Origin: Nicotiana tabacum
Lineage: Eukaryota; Streptophyta; Magnoliopsida; Solanales; Solanaceae
Direction: 5' to 3'
Assembly (NCBI RefSeq): GCF_000715075.1
Contig: NC_134094.1
Span: 79,150,120 to 79,214,119, forward strand
Length of the DNA: 64,000 nt
Both the position numbers and the translations under genes were made by a program. Every line of letters starts with the position of its first letter. Position 1 is the first letter of the stretch. The notes beneath the pieces were generated by a model. That model had not been told where the DNA came from and searched no databases. It worked only from the letters and a program-made list of their open reading frames with translations. This document shows, piece by piece, positions 1 through 9,701 of the stretch.

Positions 1-91
1 TACCCGAATCCATGGTTGTTTTTATCATTTAATTGGTGAATTAAGTTGGAAAAGTTTGAAAACCCTCTTAGTTTAAATTGAGGATTTGAAG

Positions 92-802
92 TAGGGGTGG
101 GCATATTTCGGTCAAAACCGAACAAACCGACCGAACCAAAAAAAAATTTATTTCAGTTTTGGTTATTCGGTTTTTCTGGTCGGTTTCGATTTAAAATTTT
201 AAAATTTTAGTTTTTCGGTTCGGTTTTCGGTTATTAATATTTTTAGTTCGGTTAACCGAAAAACCGAATTATTAGCATATAAATTTTTTAAGTTAGATAT
301 AGGCTAAGCCCATAGGTAATAAATTAATACTATTAAGTCCAATCCATCAAAGACCCAAACCAATTAAGTAAGTCTATCAGCTTCCCAATCTTAAAGACTT
401 TCACTCTATTAAAACTTCCACAGCATATATGATAGTATACCGAGAGGATTTTACACAAAGTTTTAATTTACACTATGTTTGAATTTTATGATCCATAATA
501 GTGTGCAAAGTTTAGTCTTTTTTTATTTTTTTATTTTATAAAATTAGTATTTTCAAGAAGTCCGAAGTTTTGGAAAAAAATAACAAATTCGCCAGTCCTA
601 TTATTACATAGAAGGAGCCCAATATGATAATGTTGAAATCGAAAACCGATCTGAAAAAAACCGAACCGAAATTAAAAAACGAACCGAACCGAACCAAACT
701 TATTTCAGTTCGGTTTCGGTTACTACCTTTACAAAACCGAAAACCAAATAACCGAACCGAACTTCTTCAAACCGAACCGAACCGACCGAACGCCCACCCC
801 TA
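92..802. mobile_element. hAT-type MITE with 8-bp TSD
   Basis: The 711-bp insert begins TAGGGGTGGGC (92-102) and ends with its exact inverse GCCCACCCCTA (792-802). It is flanked by the 8-bp direct repeat atttgaag at 84-91 and 803-810. An 8-bp duplication with short inverted ends is the hAT signature. Removing the insert restores continuity with the homologous LTR at 10980. Both subterminal regions are rich in repeated CGGTTCGGTTnGGTT-like words (complement AACCGAACCGAA). No transposase is encoded, so it is non-autonomous. Confidence 0.93.
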
Positions 803-1020
803 ATTTGAAGGCCGAGTTGTGGTCGGATTTGAGTAGTTTTGGTATGGTTGGACTCGTGGTTGAATGGGGGTTCATATTTTATGAGTTTTATTGGATTTCG
901 AGACGTGGGCCCCACGGGGTTTTTTGGGGCGGAATTTCGAATTTTTGGAAAATATTAATATTTTGATATAGAATTAATTCCTATAATTTTTGTGAGCTGA
1001 ATAAAATTACTTATGACTAG

Positions 1021-1108
1021 ATTCAAGCCGTTTGGAAGTTGATACGCGCAGAATAGAATATCTGGAGCATTGCTTAGCTTGCTCGACATTGGATTTGGCT
1101 TGTTCGAG
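1021..1108 (+). other. LTR exon-2-like block, copy J
   Basis: An 88-nt block after ATGACTAG and before GTAAGTAAC. It is about 20 nt longer than the other nine copies; both dinucleotides are intact. Confidence 0.5.
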
Positions 1109-1136
1109 GTAAGTAACTCTTCTAATCTTGGAGTTG

Positions 1137-1150
1137 AGGGTATGAACCCT
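1137..1150 (+). promoter_or_regulatory. Small conserved hairpin downstream of donor 2, copy J
   Basis: AGGGT-ATGA-ACCCT is a perfect 5-bp stem with a 4-nt loop. The other A/F-type copies have GGGT-ATGAA-ACCC at the equivalent place (for example 11303-11315). Confidence 0.5.
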
Positions 1151-1180
1151 GAATATATGTATTTCGTGAATTTTTGGGAG

Positions 1181-1219
1181 GTGACGCACATGCTAGGTGA
1201 CGGGCGTGTGGGCGTGCAC
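1181..1219 (+). promoter_or_regulatory. 39-bp highly conserved LTR block, copy J
   Basis: Begins GTGACGCACATGC and ends GGGCGTGCAC. It is identical at all 39 positions to 52265-52303, although the surrounding LTR sequence has diverged strongly. Confidence 0.6.
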
Positions 1220-1620
1220 TATAGAAATTATGACATAATTATTTTTGTGGAATTTTGTAGTTAAATGATCTTGGCATTTTTCATGCGGTTTTATGAGTTA
1301 AAGAAATTGAGCTGAAAAGCATATTAAAAATTATGCTGAGGCTATGTGCCAGTATTATGGGGACCTACAAAGGTCATATTGTTGTGAAATATTTATTTTA
1401 AATTGAAAATTCATGCTCAGTCATATTCATTTCATTGCATATCATATCTCAGTCTCTGTTGTTATTTATTGATATATCATGTTATTATTTTGGGCTATTC
1501 TCATGACATTGTGAGCCCATGAGAGAGAGACTGGAGAGATTGATGACTGAGGGAGGTCGAGGGCCTGATTGTGAGGATATTTTTGGGATCGGGATGCACG
1601 TCGTAGCAGGCCATGTTGGT

Positions 1621-1875
1621 TTTATATATTATCCTATTGCAAGTAAGTTGGCCGTGCAACACGTGAGTTGGCCGTGCGGATCTATATATTATACTATTGC
1701 ACGTGAGTTGGCCGTGCAACACGTGAGTTGGCCGTGCAGATCTATATATTATACTATTGTACGTGAGTTGGCCGTGCAACACGTGAGTTGGCCACGAAGA
1801 TCCAGATATTATTATAGCACGTGAGTTGTCCGTGCGGATTCAGATATGATATTATAGCACGTGAGTTGTCCGTGC
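1621..1875 (+). repeat. 60-bp tandem array with CACGTG cores, LTR J
   Basis: Three units of exactly 60 bp (1621-1680, 1681-1740, 1741-1800) are followed by two shorter diverged units. Each contains tatatattat, then gtgagttggccgtgc twice, with the G-box palindrome CACGTG. Because the unit length is a multiple of three, open frames run through the array on both strands; I regard those as artefacts. Confidence 0.9.
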
Positions 1876-2556
1876 TTATAGCGCTTGGGCTGTAGGAGCC
1901 CCTCATGAGTCCGTACACCCCTAGTGAGCGCAGTCGACTATAAATAGGGATCGGGATTCACGCCGCAACAGGTATTGTATAGCGCTGAGTGATTGAGTGT
2001 GCTGAGCATAGTGAGAGAGAATGCGAGACAGTGAGATTGAGTACTTTGTGTCAATGCAATCTCTGAGATACATTGCATTGACATGCACACATGACATATA
2101 TGTATAGAGATGTATTTTCCTCATGCTTTACGGTATCACATTATTCATGATTTCTCACACATGTTGACAGATGGACATTGTGATGCATTTGTTTTACACG
2201 GGTTATCTCGAAAGAAAATGAAACATATCATTTATTATTGAAAGGATTTGAGGAAAATTATTGCTTTCAAACTTATTCATATTTTTGAAAATTTCGGTAA
2301 ACGATTTGGGTTTTTCACTAATGTACTTGAAAGGAAGAATTATTATTGTTGAAATCATTATTTGGCTGAGCATTTTATTTCTGAGTTACTTCTGGTATTA
2401 TTTGCTTTATGTTGTTATGGACTGTTGCGGACTAGTGGTTTTGGACCCAACCTTGGTAGAAGCTCGTCACTACTTTCAACCTAAGACTAGGTTTGTTACT
2501 TACTCAGTACATGGGGTCGGTTGTACTGATACTACACTTCTGCACATTGCGTGCAG

Positions 2557-2622
2557 ATATTGGCTGTCGTTGTTGCTGTGTTCGATGTTTGCCAGATTTG
2601 AAGATGTACCTGCATTCCTATT
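2557..2622 (+). other. LTR exon-3-like block, copy J
   Basis: A 66-nt block directly after the hairpin CTGCAC-attgc-GTGCAG (2540-2556), ending at the donor GTAGCTGC. Unlike most copies it contains ATG triplets. Confidence 0.45.
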
Positions 2623-2898
2623 GTAGCTGCCTCTTGTTCAGGGTAGCCTTAGATTTATAAAAGCTCTGTTTATGTATTATTCAAACATACTATGTATTTA
2701 TTTCATTTCCACTTTGTATACTCTATTCTTAGAAGCTCATGATTTGTACTACCAGTTCTTGGGGGATGTATAAGATTAAGATCTTTATTAACTTAAATTG
2801 CTTTAATAATTATTATTAGAATTGGATAATTGAAAGTTGGCTTACCTAGCAGGTTGTGTTAGGTGTCATCACGACTAGTTGGATTTTGGGTCGTGACA

Positions 2899-3256
2899 CC
2901 CCATTTCATAATCATAAAGTACGGGTCTCAGCCCAATTTTATATTTCCACGGCACCTCGTGCCAATTTCTCTATCATAACCGCACGGACAACTCACGTAC
3001 CAAATATCATTATCATTTGACCACAACACCTCATGCCCACATTTCATATCACAACTGTACGGATAATTTACGAGCCAATATTATCATTATTTACTCACGA
3101 CACCTCGTGCCCACATTTCTTTTCATATTCCGCTTGACAATAGCCATAAGCTCCCAATTTCAACATAAATCAGACTGTTATCAATTTACCAACAACAAGA
3201 CAAATTACACAAGGTATAAAAATAAACTCAAGGAAAGTCACAACATCACATAAAAA
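2899..3256 (-). mobile_element. LTR I, segment 1 (reverse)
   Basis: This piece holds the repeated gcacctcgtgcc and cacggacaactcacg words found in reverse-oriented LTR H (24230-24480) and, inverted, in element E's LTRs. It breaks off at 3256 where element A enters and resumes at 21950. No gene is seen. Confidence 0.85.
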
Positions 3257-4525
3257 TGTAACGACCCGACCGGTCGTTTTGAGTATTATAACCTCGTTCC
3301 CTCATTTACTGCTCAATTTATTCCTTACAATTGATTTATGACTTATCGAGTTAGTTGGTTCGGGTCCGGAAGGAATTCGGGGTGAAATGAGACACTTAGT
3401 CTTATAATTGAAAATTTAAGTTAGAAACGTTGACCGGATATGGACCTATATGTAAATGACCTCCGATTCAAATTCTGATAATTCCAATAGCTCAGTATGG
3501 TAATTTTGGAATTAGGAGCGTGTCCGAATTTTTTTTTTTGGAGGTCCATAGTAGAATTAGGCTTGAAATGCCGAAAGTTGAATTTTTGGGAAGTTTGACC
3601 GGGGGGTTGACTTTTTGATATCGGTGTCGGAATTCGATTTTGAAAATTTTAATACCTTTGTTATGTCATTTATGACTTGTGTGCAAAATTTGAGGTCAAT
3701 CAGACGTGAATTGGTAGGTTCCGGAGTCGTTTGGGACGTGAGTTGTCCGTGCAACATGTGAGTTGTCCGTGCAGATTATAGAGCTTGGGCTGTAGGAGCC
3801 CCTTCGGAGTCTGTACACCCCCAGTGAGCGCGGGTACCTATTGAGTGTGAGTGTTGAGGGCTGGGAGCCTAGCGAGTGATTGTTGTCCTGAAAGGCTGTA
3901 CTTGTTTTTCATTTGTTGTTGCACTTAGTTGCTATCTATCATTGTTGTGAAATTTTCTGAAAGATTTTATATCCGGAATACATGAACTTGAACTGTATAG
4001 AATTGATTTGACTTAAAATGCTGGATTTGAAAGTATGTCTATTCTTTGCTGGAATTACTGAAAATAAACTATAACTCTGTAGCTCGTCACTATCTTCAAT
4101 TCCTTATTTATTATGTTACTTGCTGAGTTGGTTGTACTCAAACTACACCCTGCACTTCGTGTGCAGTCCCAGGTGTTATGGACATAGCGGGTGTTGATTC
4201 TTCCGTACAACTGATTTTTCGAAGATTCAGAGGTAGCTGTCATGTTTCGCAGACCTTGTCTCTCTTTCCCCATCTTCTAGTTTACTGTATTTTGGTCATA
4301 GATTATTATAGACCTTATGTTCAAGATTTGTACCCATATTAGATGCTCATGTACTCAGTGACACCAGGTTTTGGGGAGTGTTCGTATCAGTATTTGTGGG
4401 ATTATGTATTGTATTTAAATATTATATTTTCAGACTTAAAAGAATTTATGGTTTAATGAGATTTTCGGCTTGCCTAGTATTGAGATAGGCGCCATCACGA
4501 CAGGTTAGAATTTTGGGTCGTGACA
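3257..4525 (+). repeat. Element A 5' LTR with internal deletion
   Basis: Runs from TGTAACGACCCG to GGGTCGTGACA. It is 1269 bp long, whereas the 3' LTR is about 3.0 kb. Alignment by eye shows the sequence jumping at about 3733, so the equivalent of 10146 to about 11927 (some 1.78 kb) is missing. The lost part includes the palindrome array, exon-2-like block, conserved 39-bp block and most tandem repeats. A run of Gs is shared at the break. Confidence 0.93.
4167..4232 (+). other. LTR exon-3-like block, element A 5' LTR
   Basis: A 66-nt block after the hairpin CTGCAC-ttcgt-GTGCAG (4150-4166) and before GTAGCTGTC. Confidence 0.45.
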
Positions 4526-4528
4526 AGT

Positions 4529-4540
4529 TGGTATCAGAGC
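4529..4540 (+). other. Primer binding site, tRNA-iMet (element A)
   Basis: TGGTATCAGAGC lies three bases after the LTR end and matches the 3' end of plant initiator tRNA-Met by complement. Minus-strand DNA synthesis would start here. Confidence 0.95.
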
Positions 4541-4596
4541 ATTAGGTTATATAGGTCTCACGAGTCATGAGCAGGTTTAGTAGAGTCTTGCGGATC

Positions 4597-4616
4597 AGTA
4601 CAGAGACGTCTGTACT
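4597..4616 (+). promoter_or_regulatory. Leader hairpin, candidate packaging or dimerisation signal
   Basis: AGTACAGA-GACG-TCTGTACT is a perfect 8-bp stem with a 4-nt loop, in the untranslated leader between primer site and gag. The apex holds the self-complementary hexamer GACGTC. Elements E (about 38551) and F (about 53540) keep GAGACGTCT exactly but have weaker stems. Confidence 0.5.
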
Positions 4617-4725
4617 TATCTTCGAGAGGCTGCAGAATCCTTAGGAAAATTTCACTTTCTTGTATTCTGTCGTGCGAATTTTTTGGTTCCAGAAATTAAA
4701 TTTCTGTTATACTATTCTCTCACGT

Positions 4726-6057
4726 ATGGTGAGAACACGTACTACCGGATCGGATGGTCAGCCACTAGTGCCACTATTTAGGGCTGCGAGAGGCCAGGGC
4801 CATAGTAGAGGCCGAGGTCGAGGTAGAGTTCGAGGTGTAGCTCGTACCACAGTTGGAAAAACACCTGTAGTACCACCAGTCGCTCCAGCTCAGGGGCAGA
4901 TTCCAGATATAGATGAGCCGAAAGGATCAGCTCAGGCACCAGTTGTGCCCATTGATATTCCAGGCCTTTAGGAGACTTTGGCCTAGATATTGGCAGCTTG
5001 CACTGGTCTGGCTCAGGTGGTTTTGGCTCACGCCGCACCTGCCACTTCTCAAGCCAGGGGAGGTACTCATACCCTTATTGCTCGTACTCCAGACCAGGTA
5101 GTACAGGGACTTCACATACCGGGGGCACTACCAGCCCAGCCGGTTATAGCTGTTCAGGCCCCGATAGTTCCTGTTATGGCAGATGATGAACAGAGGAAAC
5201 TTGAGAGATTTGAGAGGCTTCTACCTCCACCATTTAGCGCTACTGAGTCAGAGGATGCTCAGGTTTTTCTGGATAGGTGTCAACGGATGCCTCAGACGGC
5301 AGGTTTTCTAGAGACCATTGGGGTCTCATTCACTACTTTTCGGTTTTCTGGGGCTGCACTCAGATAGTGGGAGTCTTACGAGAGGCGTAGGCCTGTTGGC
5401 GCAGCACCCCTTACTTGGAAGCAGTTCTCCGTGGTCTTTTTAGAGAAGTTTGTGCCTCAGTCCCATAGAGAGGAGCTACCCAGATAGTTTGAGCAGCTTC
5501 GCCAGGGTGATATATCCGTGTCGCAGTACGAGATGAGATTTTCTGAGTTGGCTCGTCATGTAGTATGGTTGGTTCCCACTGATAGGGAGAGGATTAGGAG
5601 GTTAATTGATGGCCTAACATATCAGCTACGGTTACTTATGACTAGGGAGAGAGTATCTGGTGCTACTTTTGATGAGGTAGTGGACATTGCTCGGCAGATA
5701 GAGATGGTTCATATCCAGGAACGTGGAGAAAGAGAGGCTAAGAGGCCTCGTGGTCCAGGTGATTACAATGGTGTTCCTTCAGGGGGCCATCTTTACCGCG
5801 GTAGGCGTCGTTCTTACAGACACGCTTAGGCAGGTCATCCAGTTCATCGTGGTGCATGAGCTAGCCACGGTTCTTACAGTGCTTACTCAGGCCAGACATC
5901 ATTGAGTGCACTACAAGCGGAGAGTTATCATCATTCCTCGTCCGCTCAGGCTTCTGCAGGTAATTCCTATGGTTATCAGGAGCAGCAGTTACGTTAGAGG
6001 AGGGGTTGTTTCGAGTGCGGAGAATTTGGTCATTTCAAGAGAGAGTGTCCTAGGCTG
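4726..6057 (+). pseudogene. gag: gag (capsid/nucleocapsid), element A, broken
   Basis: The gag start is the ATG at 4726 (MVRTRTTG), matching the ATGs of E (38681) and F (53669). An N-terminal basic RGRGRGR stretch is followed by the conserved capsid region: LERFERLLPP, then FSATESEDAQVFLDRC, then GVSFTTFRFSGAAL, then FVPQSHREEL. The nucleocapsid has a zinc knuckle C-X2-C-X4-H-X4-C at 6007-6048 (CFECGEFGHFKREC). Stops interrupt it at about 4969, 4985, 5365, 5485 and 5827. Comparison with element F indicates that most were CAG (Gln) and one TGG (Trp). The C-terminal Gln/Ser/Tyr-rich part is degraded. In the family, gag continues into pol. Confidence 0.9.
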
Positions 6058-6828
6058 TTGAGTGGGACTCCACAGCGGAGTCCTCGACTGACGGCACCGG
6101 CACCAATAGTTCCACCACCCGCCCAGCCAGCTCGGGGTGGGGGTCAGACAACTAGGGGTCGCCTAAGAGGGGGAGGTCTATCAGGTGGCGGGCAGGCTCG
6201 ATTCTATGCTTTTCCTGCCAGGCCAGATGTTGCCTCAGATGCATTGATCACAGGTATTGTTTCAGTGTGCCACAGGGAGGCTTTTATATTATTTGACCAT
6301 GGTTCCACTTATTCATATGTATCATCGTATTTTGCTCATTATCTAGATATGTCCTATGAGTTCTTAGTTTCACCTGTTTGTGTATCTATATCGGGGGGCG
6401 ATATTATTATTGTGGATCATGTGTATCGGTCGTGTGTGGTAACTATTGGGGAACTGGAGACTAGAGTTGATCTCTTATTACTAGGTATGGTTGATTTCGA
6501 TGTAATCCTGGGTATGGAGTGGTTGTCTCCATGTCATGCTATTCTGGACTGTCACGCAAAAATCGTGACGTTGACGATGCCAGGGTTGCCAAAGGTTGAA
6601 TGGAGAGGTTCTCTAAATCTTGTTCCTAGCCGGGTAATTTCTTATTTCAAGGCCCAACGTATGGCTGGAAAGGGATGCTTGTCATATTTGGCCTTTGTGA
6701 GAGATGTTAATGCAGTTACTCCTATTATTGATTCAATACCGGTCGTGCGAGACTTTTCAGATATAATCTTGCAGACCTGTCGGGTATGCCACCCGTCAGG
6801 GATATTGATTTCGGTATTGACTTGGTGA
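6058..6828 (+). pseudogene. pol: pol, aspartic protease region, element A
   Basis: A 256-codon open stretch starts just after the zinc knuckle. It begins with the Pro/Arg/Gly-rich linker, then LITGIVSVCHREAFILFDHG at about residues 61-80, the protease entry. The active-site motif reads FDHGSTYSYVSS; element F reads FDPGSTYS. The His is therefore a private change (CCT to CAT). The flap/C-terminal part VDFDVILGMEWL and PGLPKVEWRG are intact. After [11 protein letters not shown] the frame is lost, so the linker to RT ([14 protein letters not shown]) is in another frame. Confidence 0.88.
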
Positions 6829-8090
6829 AGGCCACTCAGCCCATTTCTATTCCTCTGTATCGTATGGCACCAGCTGAGTTAAAAGAATTGAAAGAGCAAC
6901 TTTAGGAGCTCCTTGAAAAGGGGTTTATTAGGCCTAGTGTGTCACCTTGTGGTGCACCGGTTCTGTTTGTGAAAAAGAAAGGTGGTACTATGCGGATGTG
7001 CATCGATTATAGGCAGTTGAACAAAGTTACAATCAAGAATAAATATCCATTGCCTCATATTGATGACTTATTTGACCAGCTTCAAGGAGCGAGGGTATTC
7101 TCCAAAATTGATTTGAGGTCTGGGTATCACTAGTTAAAAATTCGGGATTCGGATATTCTAAAGACGGCATTTAGGACTCGTTATGGCCACTATGAATTTC
7201 TTGTGATATCTTTTGGGCTATCCAATGCCCCAACAACATTTATGCATTTGATGAATAGTGTGTTCCAGCCGTATCTTGATTTATTTGTAGTGGTATTTAT
7301 TGATGATATTCTGGTGTACTCACGTATCCAGGAAGAGCATGCACAATACTTGGATATTGTATTACATAAGCTGAGAGAGGAGAAACTTTATGCTAAATTC
7401 TCTAAGTGTGAGTTTTGGCTTAGTTCGGTGGCATTATTAGGACATATAATGTCCAGTGAAGGAATTAAGGTGAGTCCGAAGTAAATAGAGGCAGTTCAGA
7501 ATTGGCCTAGACCATCTCCAGTTACTGAGATTTGGAATTTTCTCGGCTTGGCCGGTTATTATCGTCGCTTCGTGGAGGGTTTCTCCTCTATTGCATCGCC
7601 TATGACTAAATTAACCGAGAAAAGTGCTCTGTTCAGGTGGTCGGATGAGTGTGAAGAGAGCTTTAGAAGTTCAAACTAGCTTTGACTACAACTCTAGTAT
7701 TGGTGTTGCCTACATGTTCTGAGTCTTATACTGTGTATTATGATGCATCGCGTATTGGTCTCGGTGCAGTGCTGATGCAAGATGGTAGGGTGATTGCCTA
7801 TGCGTCCAGGCAGTTAAGGGTACATGAGAAGAATTATCCAGTCCACGTTCTTGAGTTAGCAACTATTGTTCATGCCTTGAAAATTTGGTGGCATTACTTA
7901 TATGGTGTCTAGTGTGAGGTATATACCGATCATCGGAGTCTACAACATCTGTTCAAACAGAAAGATCTTAATTTTTGGCAGTGAAGGTGGTTAGAGTTGC
8001 TTAAGGATTATGATATCACCATTCTCTATCATCCCGAAAAGGCCAATGTAGTGGCCGATGCCTTGAGTCGTAAGGCGGAGAGTTTGGGTA
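6829..8090 (+). pseudogene. pol: pol, reverse transcriptase and RNase H, element A
   Basis: RT motifs in order: [18 protein letters not shown] (from about 6969), [42 protein letters not shown], then the catalytic [10 protein letters not shown] with FIDD at 7296-7307. Then [16 protein letters not shown]. RNase H follows: YTVYYDAS (first Asp), [25 protein letters not shown] (third acidic), and [12 protein letters not shown]. Stops occur at about 6903, 7132, 7483, 7912 and 7981, mostly TAG, plus a frameshift near 7670. The catalytic residues survive but the polyprotein cannot be made. Confidence 0.93.
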
Positions 8091-9701
8091 GCTTAGCATA
8101 CTTACCGGTGGCAGAGAGGCCTTTAGCCTTGGATGTTCAGGCCTTGGCCAATCAGTTTGTTAGATTGGATGTTTCGGAGACGAATCGAGTTTTGGCTTGT
8201 GTGGTTTCCCAGTCTTCTCTGTATGACCGTATTAGAGAACGTCAGTATGATGACCCACACCTGCTTGTCCTTAAGGACACGATTCAACACGGTGATGCCA
8301 AGGAAGTCACTATTAGAGATGATGGTGTATTACGGATGCAGGGCAGACTATGTGTGCCTAATGTAGATGGCTTGCATGAGTTGATTCTCCAGGAAGCTCA
8401 CAGTTCGTGGTACTCCATTCATCCAAGTGCTGCGAAGATGTATCAGGATTTGAGGTAGCATTATTGGTGGAGGCGGACGAAGAAAGATATAGTTGGGTTT
8501 GTAGTTCAGTGACTAAATTGTCAACAGGTAAATTATGAACATCAGATACCGGGAGGATTTCTTTAGAGACTTGAAATTCCGGAGTGGAGGTGGGAGCGTA
8601 TTACCATGGATTTCGTAGTTGGGCTCCCACGGACCTTGAGAAAGTTTGATGTTGTTTGGGTGATTGTAGATCGGCTGACCAAGTTCGCACATTTTATTCC
8701 AGTTAGTACTAATTATTCTTCGGAGCGGTTGGCTGGGATTTATATTCGTGAGATTGTTCGCCTTTACGATGTGCTGGTGTCCATTATTTCAGATCGGGGT
8801 ACACAATTTACCTCACAGTTTTGGAGGGTAGTGCAGCGAAAATTGGGCAAACAGGTTCAGTTGAGTACAACATTTCACCCTAAAAGGGACAGTCCGAGCT
8901 CACTATTCAAATATTGGAGGATATGCTACGCGCTTGTGTCATTGATTTTGGGGGTTCTTGGGATCAATTTCTGCCACTCACGGAGTTTTCTTATAGTAAT
9001 ATCTACCAGTCAAGCATTCAGATGGCTCCGTATGAAGCTTTATATGGGAGACGGTGTCGGTCCCCGGTGGGTTAGTTTGAGCCGGGTGAGGCTAGGCTAT
9101 TGGGTACTGACTTGGTTCAGGTGCTTTAGAGAAGGTAAAAGTAATTCAGGAACGGCTTCGCACGACACAGTCTAGACAGGAGAGTTATGCCGATAGGAAG
9201 GTTCGTGATGTTGTTCACATGGTTAGGGAGAAGGATTTGCTCAGGATTTCACCCATGAAGGGTGTGTTGAGGTTCGGGAAGAAAGGCAAGTTGAACCCTC
9301 GGTATATTAGGCCTTTTAAGATACTTAAGAAAATTGGAGAGGTGGCTTATGAACTTGCTTTTCCACCTAGTCTATCATGTGTTCATCCAGCATTCCATGT
9401 ATCCATGCTCCGAAAATATGTCGGGGATCTGCCTCATATTCTGGATTTCAGCACAGTGCAGCTGGATGGTAATTTGACTTATGATGTGGCGCCTGTGGCT
9501 ATTTTAGACCAATAGGTTTGAAAGTTGAGGTCAAAGAGTATAGCATCAGTGAAGGTGCAATGGAAAGGCCAACCAGTCAGAGAAGCTACTTGGGATATTG
9601 AGCAGGAGATGCGGAGCGAATATCCACACTTATTTGAGACTTCGAGTATTATCCTAAACTCATTCGAGGACGAACGTTTATTTAAGAGGGGGAGAATGTA
9701 A
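8091..9701 (+). pseudogene. pol: pol, integrase and chromodomain, element A
   Basis: The N-terminal zinc region holds [12 protein letters not shown], but the distal cysteine pair is damaged by a stop (VQ*LNCQQV). Core domain: TMDFVVGLP (first Asp), then SIISDRGTQFTSQFW (second Asp). A one-base loss near 8890 shifts the frame before the catalytic Glu segment, so the following 60 residues are out of frame. The C-terminal GPY/F-like module reads ISPMKGVLRFGKKGKLNPRY, then FHVSMLRKYVGD. After a stop at 9513, the chromodomain reads SIASVKVQWKGQPV, then ATWDIEQEM. The frame ends KRGRM-stop, with the TAA at 9699-9701 inside the LTR. Confidence 0.9.
9684..9696 (+). other. Polypurine tract, element A
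   Basis: AAGAGGGGGAGAA directly abuts the 3' LTR. Plus-strand DNA synthesis starts here. The same bases encode the last pol residues K-R-G-R. Confidence 0.93.

Larger units (their letters stand above)
1..2898 (+). mobile_element. LTR J, Ty3/gypsy, truncated by window edge
   Basis: The first bases match the interior of the element A 3' LTR from 10906 onward, so the LTR start lies left of the window. The copy ends TTTTGGGTCGTGACA at 2898, the same terminus as the other LTRs here. The sequence that follows (ccccatttcataatcat) is the interior of LTR I, so J was inserted into I. Whether J is a solo LTR or a 3' LTR cannot be decided. It contains a hAT MITE (92-802), the conserved block 1181-1219, a 60-bp tandem array and a TATA-like CTATAAATAGGG near 1938 that the related copies lack. 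No coding sequence is seen. Confidence 0.85.

Noticed and set aside
1501..1824. Long open frames on both strands in LTR J (101 and 93 codons)
   Set aside because: They arise from 60-bp tandem repeats whose length is a multiple of three; there is no similarity to a protein and no conserved start.
1936..1950. Promoter for a downstream gene (CTATAAATAGGG)
   Set aside because: Good TATA wording, but unique to LTR J, absent from homologous copies, and no gene follows.
4529..4540. tRNA gene fragment
   Set aside because: TGGTATCAGAGC is the retroelement primer binding site; no cloverleaf surrounds it.
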